Position numbers and translations under genes: made by a program. Positions 1-5,497 of a DNA stretch of 8,290 nucleotides are shown piece by piece (position 1 is the stretch's first letter; each line of letters starts with the position of its first letter). Below the pieces are notes generated by a model. That model worked only from the letters and a program-made list of their open reading frames with translations, was not told the origin of the DNA and searched no databases. The stretch is from a bacterium (GTDB lineage Bacteria > CSSED10-310 > JAJRTK01), in NCBI GenBank assembly GCA_024278345.1, contig JAJRTK010000309.1, positions 1 through 8,290 of the forward strand, given 5' to 3'.

Positions 1-1
1 A

Positions 2-122
2 GCGCGCAGCGCACAAAGATGTGGGTCCAGGGAGCTGGCTCCCTGGCGTGGGTCTGGGAGCGGCGCTCCCAGCGGAGGTCCGGAGGCAGAGCCTCCGCCG
101 GGTTCCAGGGCTGGAAGCCCCG
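2..122 (+). repeat. Tandem-hairpin array 1, rightward
   Basis: Five short perfect palindromes in a row: GCGC/GCGC (2-12), CCAGGGAG/CTCCCTGG with loop CTGG (27-46), CTGGGAGC/GCTCCCAG (54-72), CGGAGGC/GCCTCCG (81-97) and GGGCT/AGCCC (108-120). They are separated by GGGT- or GGT-containing spacers. The left end may continue outside the window. The core at 21-46 recurs in reverse orientation at 518-543 with one mismatch in 26 bases. Such arrays of GC-rich hairpins occur as dispersed elements in several proteobacterial genomes, as far as I recall; their function is unknown to me. Confidence 0.75.
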
Positions 123-470
123 GGGCGGCGTCTGAAATCTGAACCGTGGCCGGTACCATGACCGAGGTCCGCTTTTTTTTCTCCAGACCTCAAAGTCTGC
201 GTTGAAGTGGAGACACTCTTCTATGGGTGGGGTCCGCTCGCGGCGGCGGCAATCCGTCCGCCGCCACTCTGCAATTCTCCCCCCTTTTCTCATCGGTTGC
301 CAGGAAACCGGAGCACTACCGGAATGCTGGCATTATCCCGGATATCTCACCATGGATCGTGACGAGGCAGGCTGAGGCACGGCCAATCGTCCGGGCAACG
401 CCTCGCTGGCGCTCGGCGGGTCACGTTTGCGTGACTCGAAGGGTCACTCCTCGCGTTACTCGGCGGTCGT
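123..470. other. Non-coding stretch between the two hairpin arrays
   Basis: No convincing gene. It holds repeat copy A (215-269), a run of eight T (173-180) flanked by GAGGTC (164-169) and GACCTC (186-191), and a GTCACG/CGTGAC hairpin (420-435) followed by GTCAC-like direct repeats (419-461). The T run follows only a weak bulged stem (152-170), so it is at best a poor rightward terminator. Open frames here have no recognisable protein features. Confidence 0.5.
215..269 (+). repeat. Palindromic repeat, copy A (short version lacking the inner hairpin)
   Basis: Contains TCCGCTCGCGGCGG (233-246) and TCCGTCCGCCGCCACTC (253-269), both identical to blocks in copy B, but separated by only 6 bases instead of 30. 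The upstream stretch TTCTATGGGTGGGG resembles the TTCATTTGGGTTGCG that precedes copy B. The GGCGGCGG and CCGCCGCC arms can pair. It lies in non-coding DNA. Confidence 0.7.
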
Positions 471-563
471 CCGGGGATTCCTTCCCCGGTCCCTGGCAGG
501 GCTTTGCCCTGCACCCACCAGGGAGCGAGCTCCCTGGACCCACGTGGATGGACGCTGCGCGTC
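471..563 (-). repeat. Tandem-hairpin array 2, leftward (inverted partner of array 1)
   Basis: On the minus strand, in order: GACGC/GCGTC (563-551), a 7-base spacer, GTGGGT, CCAGGGAGC/GCTCCCTGG (537-518), GCAGGGC/GCCCTGC (512-496) and CCGGGGA/TCCCCGG (489-471). The order small GCGC-type hairpin, short spacer, GTGGGTCCAGGGAGC core is the same as in array 1, so the two arrays face each other across about 350 bases. Confidence 0.75.
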
Positions 564-614
564 TTTTCTTTCATTCTTCTGGGGTGGTCCGATGGATCTC
601 GTACCTTCGAGATC
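563..614 (+). repeat. Possible fourth, diverged copy (D) of the palindromic repeat
   Basis: CTTTTCTTTCATTCTTC (563-579) resembles the leaders of copies B and C. It is followed by GGGGTGGTCCG, as in copy A, and then by a perfect 7-bp hairpin GATCTCG/CGAGATC (595-601 and 608-614). The palindrome itself is different in sequence, so membership is tentative. It abuts the outer end of the hairpin array at 471-563. Confidence 0.4.
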
Positions 615-617
615 ACC

Positions 618-735
618 GTGAGAATTGCCGATGGTGTTGTCCAGGAACAGACCATCCACGTGAAGTTCGCCGACGGAACCGAAGCCGACATCGATCTGAA
701 GTCCGAGATCTGGGGGGAAGTCTTCAAGCGAGTCA
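618..735 (+). pseudogene. Fragment of a DUF2442-like gene
   Basis: From GTG 618 the plus strand reads VRIADGVVQEQTIHVKFADG, then TEADIDLKSEIWGEVFKRVR. The pattern (short strand, I-x-V-x-F-x-DGTE, then DL and WG-x-VF) resembles the N-terminal half of the small DUF2442 proteins, which usually run to about 75-100 residues. Past about 733 the frame enters the antisense of the psd 3' end and loses any resemblance (stop at 828-830). The fragment is convergent with psd. The expected partner DUF4160 gene is not seen nearby. The match rests on pattern memory, so it is tentative; a chance open frame is the alternative. Confidence 0.35.
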
Positions 736-1569
736 GAGTCGCCCCAGCTTTTGGCCGAAGCGGACGGGATTTCCCGGAGTGGCGCCGTCCAGACTTCCCA
801 GCCCGGGCTGCAGGAGAAGAATCACCGTAGAGCCGAGCTCGAAGCGGCCGATCTCTTCGCCTCTTTTCAAGACGATGGGCTCCGGGAAATAGCGTTCCGC
901 GGCCAGCTTGGTTCCGTCGTGGGTCGTGAGAGGATCGAATTGGAGACGGACCTTGCCCACCACCACGGCCGCGATGAGGACAAGGAGCATGTTTTGGCCT
1001 CGAACCGAGGCGCGCAAGATGATCCTTTCGTTGCCGGTGTAGAGGCCCGGAACTTGCGTCCGGGACCAGTCGTTCACCGGCAAGACGTTGCCCGGAATAT
1101 GGATTGCCTGGTGGATGGCCATGTCGGCTGGCGCGTGGATGCGGTGGTAGTCGGCGGGGGAGAGGTAGAGGTTGACGTAGATGCCGCCATCCCAGCCGCT
1201 GGCCCAGCGGGGGCCTCCCAGAAGTCCTTCCAACGTATAGGTCAGCCCTTTGGCCTGGATCAGGGCGCCGGGATCGAGGTGGCCAGCTTGAGAGACGCGG
1301 CCATCCACGGGGCTGATCCAGGCATCCGGATCACTGGCCATGGGTCTGGCTTCGGGTTTGAGCTCGCGGGTAAAAAAGTCGATGAAAGTGGAGTAGTCTT
1401 CGGGTTCTTCACGGACGGCTTCGGCCATGTCGATCTCGTAGTGGCGGCAGTACCTTCGGATGGCGGCAGCAAGAAAGACTCGGGGCAAGCGCTTGGAGGC
1501 GGCCCAGCCGGCGAAGCGGGTCAAATGGTGGCCAGCGGAGGATTCCAGAATGCGAAGTCCAAGGTCCAA
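733..1569 (-). CDS. psd: Phosphatidylserine decarboxylase proenzyme
   Basis: The protein has 278 residues, close to the usual length of bacterial proenzymes. It decarboxylates phosphatidylserine to phosphatidylethanolamine at the inner membrane using a pyruvoyl group made by self-cleavage. All key sites are visible: FFTREL (from 65), SPVDGR with catalytic Asp 89, YLSPADYHRIHAP with His 142, and FELGST (243-248), where cleavage before Ser 247 yields the pyruvoyl alpha chain. The C-terminus ends naturally in VRFGQKLGRL. The start is a TTG with GGAG 8 bases upstream; the frame is closed by a stop at 1603 and no ATG or GTG lies between, and an ATG at codon 48 would remove conserved sequence. It follows the LolA-like gene on the same strand after 218 bases containing a large hairpin, so it may be a separate unit. 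The role is probably housekeeping, though an amine-lipid link is possible. Confidence 0.95.
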   Translation of the reverse strand: MDLGLRILESSAGHHLTRFAGWAASKRLPRVFLAAAIRRYCRHYEIDMAEAVREEPEDYSTFIDFFTRELKPEARPMASDPDAWISPVDGRVSQAGHLDPGALIQAKGLTYTLEGLLGGPRWASGWDGGIYVNLYLSPADYHRIHAPADMAIHQAIHIPGNVLPVNDWSRTQVPGLYTGNERIILRASVRGQNMLLVLIAAVVVGKVRLQFDPLTTHDGTKLAAERYFPEPIVLKRGEEIGRFELGSTVILLLQPGLGSLDGATPGNPVRFGQKLGRL

Positions 1570-1577
1570 GGGGAGTG

Positions 1578-1581
1578 CTCC
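1578..1581 (-). promoter_or_regulatory. Ribosome binding site supporting the TTG start of psd
   Basis: GGAG with an 8-base spacer before TTG 1569. This is the only usable start codon between the in-frame stop at 1603 and the conserved domain. Confidence 0.5.
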
Positions 1582-1671
1582 GGGAGAAGGGAAACTAGTG
1601 AATCACGAGTTGGCGGCCTTTTGGGGGGCAGGAGGTTTTGGGTTCAGAGCCTGGGAAGGGGGCGATGAGGA

Positions 1672-1733
1672 GCTCCTGCCAGCGGACGGATTGCCGCTGG
1701 CGGGAGCGGAACGGTAAGAATGAAAAAAGAAAG
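1672..1733 (-). repeat. Palindromic repeat, copy C: 14-bp hairpin plus pyrimidine-rich leader
   Basis: Lies between the LolA-like gene and psd. Bases 1672-1685 and 1694-1707 pair over 14 positions with one mismatch, around an 8-base loop. Read on the minus strand, the hairpin is preceded by TTCCGCTC, and that by CTTTCTTTTTTCATT (1719-1733). The same order (leader, TTCCGCTC, palindrome containing TCCGTCCG) recurs at 3724-3807. The loop side shares GGCAATCCGTCCG with copy A at 248-260. No T run follows the hairpin in the direction of transcription, so it is not a textbook terminator; it may still slow or stabilise the transcript between the two genes. The rest of the 218-base gap shows no gene and no clear promoter. 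Confidence 0.7.
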
Positions 1734-1787
1734 ATGTTGGAAACGATTGTGTCCAGGCGGCGTTCCAAGATTCGGTGTTGCCGGGGG

Positions 1788-2606
1788 TCATCTGCCCAGC
1801 CTTCGATAGTCGAAGCGGCTCGGATCGATGCCCTGGTCGAGCTTGCGTTCTTGGTATTCCATGACGGTGCGGCTGTGGCGGATTTCGTTGGTCATGACGT
1901 TTTTGAAAAAACGCCATTTTCCGTCCACTGGGCGCCATTCCGATTGTTCCAAGGTCTTGGTGTGCCGGTCATGGCGGTCGAAGGTTTCGATCTTGAGGAC
2001 CAGGAAACGTTCCGCGTCGATCCAGAGGAGACGTTTGGAATAGCTGGACTGATTCTTCGGCGTGCTTGCCCGGGGTTGCGCCAGGATCACGTAGCAGTCG
2101 ATGCCGTCCAGCGGTTCTTTCCTCTGGAGCTCGTAGTCGTTGCTGTCGAAGTTTTCGGTTCGGAGGTCTTCGTAACTGAAGTCGGTTCCGGCGAAGCTTT
2201 GGGACTTGGAGGTGTCCGCGATACGGCGGCTCCGTTTGAGTTGTGGCAGGTAGACCCAGCGGTCATCGGGGCGTCCTGTATGTTCCAGGGTGAGGAGGCT
2301 TGTTCCCTTCATACTGGCCGGCTCCAGGAAGGTGAGGAGAAACTTGTCGTCCTGTTGGGCCTTCTCTTCATCGCCAGAATCAGTGCGACCGGATTCGAAA
2401 AGAAACTCGAGTTTCATTTTGCGAGGCCTCGATTTGAGGCTCCGGTAGACGTAGACGGTGGCGATGCCGCTTTCGTTTCGGGCTTGGTGGAACTCCTCGG
2501 TCTTTTGGACGATCTGTCTGGCCGTTGGCTGCTCGGCCGTGAATGCGGTTGCGGTGGCAAGGAGAGTAGAAAAGAGGAAGATCCGGAAAACTCGAGGGAT
2601 GAACAT
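1788..2606 (-). CDS. Periplasmic LolA-like 'outer membrane lipoprotein-sorting' protein
   Basis: The protein has 272 residues. The N-terminus (MFIPRVFRIFLFSTLLATATAF) is a Sec signal peptide: basic residues, a hydrophobic core, and an A-T-A cleavage site after about residue 21. The mature part has the marks of the LolA-like family often annotated as outer membrane lipoprotein-sorting protein: WVYLPQLKRSRRIA, the following GTDFSYEDL, a central LLWIDAERFLVLKIE, and the C-terminal DPSRFDYRRLGR. Family members have a LolA/LolB-type half-barrel that binds acyl chains, and are often found beside MMPL/RND exporters. ATG 2606 is 5 bases after the upstream stop; its GGAG lies in the last codons of the upstream gene, so it belongs to the same operon. 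Inferred role: periplasmic handling of a lipid-like product or its carrier. The ligand is not known. There is no lipobox cysteine, so it is not itself a lipoprotein. Confidence 0.82.
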   Translation of the reverse strand: MFIPRVFRIFLFSTLLATATAFTAEQPTARQIVQKTEEFHQARNESGIATVYVYRSLKSRPRKMKLEFLFESGRTDSGDEEKAQQDDKFLLTFLEPASMKGTSLLTLEHTGRPDDRWVYLPQLKRSRRIADTSKSQSFAGTDFSYEDLRTENFDSNDYELQRKEPLDGIDCYVILAQPRASTPKNQSSYSKRLLWIDAERFLVLKIETFDRHDRHTKTLEQSEWRPVDGKWRFFKNVMTNEIRHSRTVMEYQERKLDQGIDPSRFDYRRLGR

Positions 2607-2611
2607 CGTGC

Positions 2612-5497
2612 TCACTCCGTTGGCGAGAGCATGGGGGTGGATGTCGTGCAGACGGTGGTGAATCCATGTTTGGCGGAAAGTCGCTTCATCATTTCCACCT
2701 GCTTGGCCTGGATCGGCCCCACGGCGCAATCATTCTCTAGCTGTTCGAAGCCCAAAAGCAGGGTCTCGGCCATGCAGGCGTAGAGGTGACCCGGAGGCAA
2801 GCGAAGGCCCCGGACCTGAAAATCGGGATTGCCGGGAAGCTGGAGGATACCGCCTCGAAGGATCCGGAGATCAGGGCGCTGGAGGCGGAGGGCGTCGGAC
2901 GTGTCGCCCGGGAGGGCAATGTCGCAGATCAATCGGGTTTTCGGGCTCACGTCTCCTGGTTGGATGAGCGGTTCAGAGCTGCTGGAGGCAGCGACGATGA
3001 GATCGCACTTTCCCAGATCCCGCAGGTCGTCGCTCACTTCGATATGGGTCTTCGGAAAGCGCCTGGAGATGCGGTGCGCCAGTTTTTCAAGGCGTCGGCG
3101 GGCTCGCGGGCGACCGATGAGCAGGAGAGAGGGTACCCTGGCAGCCATCATTTCCCCATAGATGGAGCCGATATTGCCGGTGGCCCCCAGGATGCCCAGG
3201 GTGGCGTCGCCCAGAGGCAGGTCCAATTGGGCGGCGGCTTTCTCAAGTGCCTGCAGCCCCGCGGCCACGGTCATGGCATTTCCGGTGGTGACCGGGATGG
3301 GTGAGGAGCGTAACCGGAGCCCTTGTCCCGTGGCGATGGAGGTGAACCCCCCAAGGCCCAGCAACCTTGCCCCTTTGGCGTGGGCCATAATGACAGCTTC
3401 TTGGATTTGTTCCAGCAGCCAGCCGGAGTCGCCCTGGGCTAGGGCTTTCTCGAACTGCCGCGCCGTCAGAGGAAGAGCCAGGAATAGAAGATCCAGAGTT
3501 TTTCCCGTAGCCGAGACGATGGAGTGCGTTTCGAAAGTAAAGGGTCCCAGATGGCGATGAAACCTGTCAAGAAGGGTCTCCAAATGTGGTGTCGGGCAGT
3601 TGGCCAGGCATGGATCGAAATGGGCCATGTCCGAAGGATCGAGGAAATGCCCAAGAAAAGCTACGCGGTTTCGGTTCTTTGTGGGATGGTGGGAGGCCTG
3701 AAGGGCAAGGTTCTGGCAAGCCCCTTTCTTTTCATTTGGGTTGCGTTCCGCTCGCGGCGGTCTGACCCACGCCCGCGGCGTGAGTTCCCCTCCGTCCGCC
3801 GCCACTCGCATCTCATCACCCCTGGCCTGCTCTCGATGCCCGCGAGGCGTCTCAGGACCCTCTTTTGGGGGGAGGGCCGACCCCGGGCTCGCTAGAGAAG
3901 GTTGGTCGGTATTGAGCGCGGCTCTGCCGGGGTCCAGTCGGCCTGGCAGCGCACGGCACAGGTGAGCTGTGAGGCCATAGACGCGGCCCTCGTTTAGAAG
4001 CCGGAAGACGCGGTCCAAAGCATTGATGAAGCGGTTGACGTCCGATTCTTGGAGGAGAGCCGAGGGCTGGATTCGGAGGGTGTTGGGACTGGAGAGCGTT
4101 GGCAGAACGCGGATATTCTCTTGATGCAGTAAGGTGCTGGCCAGCAGATAGCCAAGAAGACCCCGTTCCCACAGAAGCTTGAGGGTCCCCGAAGGCGATC
4201 TGTCTTGGGATTCCAGATCGAAGCCCAGGAGGAGGCCACGCCCGCGTACGTCGCCAACGACAGCAGGCCAGCGCTTTTTTAGATCTTCCATCTTGGTTCG
4301 GAGAGTGGTTCCCAACGTTTTGGCTTGGCCAAGCAATGCTCCTTTTTTTTCGTGGAGCATTTCCAGGGCTTCCAGGGCCACAAGGCAGGAAGCGTCGTCT
4401 TCGGCGAAGGTCGAGGTTTGGCACTTTCCGAAATCCTGCAGGTAGCGTTCCTTCTGGATGGCCAGGGCCGCGATTTTCACCAGGCCGCCGCCCAAACTTT
4501 TGGAGAGGACGATGTAATCTCCAGTGACTCCCAGGTGTGTGGAGGCTAGAAAGCTCCCGGTCCGGCCGAAGCCGGATTGGATCTCGTCCAGGATGAGCGG
4601 GCATCCGGCCTTCTGGGCGGCGCTTCTGAGATCCGCCAGAAACCCCGGATCTTGTTCGTGGACGCCGCCTTCGCCCTGGATCGGTTCTACAAAGATGCCC
4701 GCGATCTTGCTCAGCCGCTTTTCTACAAGGTTTGTCCCGCCTTGAGGAAGGAACTGAACATCCATGAGCGAAAGAGTCTGGCCGTCAAGGAGATCCCGGA
4801 GCTCCGTGGGGTTGCCGGGATCGACGAATTGGACCGTGGGACCCAAATGGCTAAGCTCGGGGCGGTTCAAGGAGGAAAAGGTAAGGGCGCCCGCACCGGT
4901 GGTTTTCCCGTGGAAACTGCCTTTGACAGCCAAGAAGAGTGGAGGGCGAAAGGGCAGCTCCCACTGGTTTCTTGTCAGTGTTTTGAGCCGGCGGCTTTCG
5001 GGCGTGTCTCCAAGGGATTTGGCAAGTTTGAGAAGGCGCGAATTGGCGGTCGTGACCCTTTGTTCCAGGCGGGTGTGGTGTTCCATGGCCGCGTGTCTGA
5101 GCGCGGCCTCAATCGATTCGGCGCCAGTATTGAGCAAGGTGACGATCCACTGGCGCCCCGTGGAGTCGGCCAGGTGTCCGGCGAGTTTTCGGCAGAGCTT
5201 CCCGGCCGGCCCCCTCACGCTTCCCTGGGCATTGAAGGGCACGGAATCCCCCAGTGCCTGGATCAGACGTTTCACTAGGCGGGGATGGTTGTGCCCGAAC
5301 AGCCCGGCTCCAAAGCCTCCCACCATGTCCAGAGTGGCGATTTCGGCGCCGTCAGCAGTGGCCCGGTACAGGTGATCCCCCCGTGCCCGATGGTAGACGA
5401 CGTCGAGGTCCAGGGCTCCTTGGAGCAGAACGAGGGCGGGCCGCGAGAAGTCGCGGTAATCTGCCACGGCCTCACTGGCTGGAATCGCCCGGTTCAT
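2612..5497 (-). CDS. Class III PLP aminotransferase fused to long-chain acyl-ACP reductase (AAR-like); putative fatty aldehyde/amine-forming enzyme
   Basis: One open frame of 961 residues. Residues 20-505 are a fold-type I class III aminotransferase: NTGAESIEAALRHA (from 123), GSFHGKT (from 193), DEIQSGFGRTG (from 304) and LSKSLGGG with the PLP lysine at 333. Residues 515-608 form a Pro/Arg-rich, low-complexity linker. Residues 610-961 match cyanobacterial acyl-ACP reductase over its full length: FLGHF near the start, GLGGFTS (from 714), the NADPH-binding GATGNIGS (771-778), ILRGGI (from 879) and YACMAE with the expected catalytic Cys at 908. Inferred reaction: acyl thioester to aldehyde, then transamination to a primary amine. 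ATG 5497 overlaps the upstream stop as ATGA and has GGAGGA just upstream; the longer frame back to 5803 only runs inside the upstream gene. Two adjacent genes without a stop between them are a possible alternative (internal ATG 3811). Confidence 0.88.
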   Translation of the reverse strand: MNRAIPASEAVADYRDFSRPALVLLQGALDLDVVYHRARGDHLYRATADGAEIATLDMVGGFGAGLFGHNHPRLVKRLIQALGDSVPFNAQGSVRGPAGKLCRKLAGHLADSTGRQWIVTLLNTGAESIEAALRHAAMEHHTRLEQRVTTANSRLLKLAKSLGDTPESRRLKTLTRNQWELPFRPPLFLAVKGSFHGKTTGAGALTFSSLNRPELSHLGPTVQFVDPGNPTELRDLLDGQTLSLMDVQFLPQGGTNLVEKRLSKIAGIFVEPIQGEGGVHEQDPGFLADLRSAAQKAGCPLILDEIQSGFGRTGSFLASTHLGVTGDYIVLSKSLGGGLVKIAALAIQKERYLQDFGKCQTSTFAEDDASCLVALEALEMLHEKKGALLGQAKTLGTTLRTKMEDLKKRWPAVVGDVRGRGLLLGFDLESQDRSPSGTLKLLWERGLLGYLLASTLLHQENIRVLPTLSSPNTLRIQPSALLQESDVNRFINALDRVFRLLNEGRVYGLTAHLCRALPGRLDPGRAALNTDQPSLASPGSALPPKEGPETPRGHREQARGDEMRVAADGGELTPRAWVRPPRAERNPNEKKGACQNLALQASHHPTKNRNRVAFLGHFLDPSDMAHFDPCLANCPTPHLETLLDRFHRHLGPFTFETHSIVSATGKTLDLLFLALPLTARQFEKALAQGDSGWLLEQIQEAVIMAHAKGARLLGLGGFTSIATGQGLRLRSSPIPVTTGNAMTVAAGLQALEKAAAQLDLPLGDATLGILGATGNIGSIYGEMMAARVPSLLLIGRPRARRRLEKLAHRISRRFPKTHIEVSDDLRDLGKCDLIVAASSSSEPLIQPGDVSPKTRLICDIALPGDTSDALRLQRPDLRILRGGILQLPGNPDFQVRGLRLPPGHLYACMAETLLLGFEQLENDCAVGPIQAKQVEMMKRLSAKHGFTTVCTTSTPMLSPTE
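2615..2618 (-). promoter_or_regulatory. Ribosome binding site fixing the start of the LolA-like gene
   Basis: GGAG sits just before the TGA of the aminotransferase-reductase gene, 8 bases upstream of ATG 2606. It selects the start that begins directly with the signal peptide, instead of an in-frame start 123 bases earlier that would bury the signal sequence. Confidence 0.6.
3724..3807 (+). repeat. Palindromic repeat, copy B, located in frame inside the aminotransferase-reductase gene
   Basis: On the plus strand: CTTTCTTTTCATT (3724-3736), then TCCGCTCGCGGCGG (3747-3760), an inner hairpin (CACGCC/GGCGTG around CGC, 3768-3782, extendable with a wobble pair), then TCCGTCCGCCGCCACTC (3791-3807). 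The 14-base and 17-base blocks are identical to those at 233-246 and 253-269. The outer arms GCGGCGG and CCGCCGC enclose the inner hairpin, giving a two-tier stem. Translated on the minus strand it provides about residues 564-592 of the fusion protein, part of the linker, without breaking the frame. Confidence 0.7.

Noticed and set aside
2-122. CRISPR array
   Set aside because: The hairpins differ in sequence from one another and the spacing is short and irregular; there are no identical direct repeats with spacers.
152-180. Rightward intrinsic terminator at the T8 run
   Set aside because: The stem before it is only about 5 bp with a bulge and there is no plus-strand gene upstream in the window to terminate.
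347-727. Minus-strand open frame of 126 codons after psd
   Set aside because: Runs through array 2 and antisense to the DUF2442-like fragment; no domain and no good ribosome binding site seen.
227-892. Plus-strand open frame of 221 codons across the repeat region
   Set aside because: Passes through hairpin arrays and into the antisense of psd; composition is Arg/Pro/Ser-rich with no recognisable protein.
751-1668. Plus-strand open frame of 305 codons
   Set aside because: Antisense to psd, whose catalytic Asp, His and LGST site are intact on the minus strand; the plus translation is Gly/Val-rich with no motif.
1672-1707. Intrinsic terminator after the LolA-like gene
   Set aside because: The hairpin is strong, but on the minus strand it is followed by TCCTCATCGCC with no T run; the T-rich stretch lies before it. 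It fits the repeat family better.
1638-2783. Plus-strand open frame of 381 codons
   Set aside because: It runs antisense to the LolA-like gene and the end of the reductase; its translation has no domain, while the opposite strand carries a clear signal peptide and family motifs. Typical GC-rich shadow.
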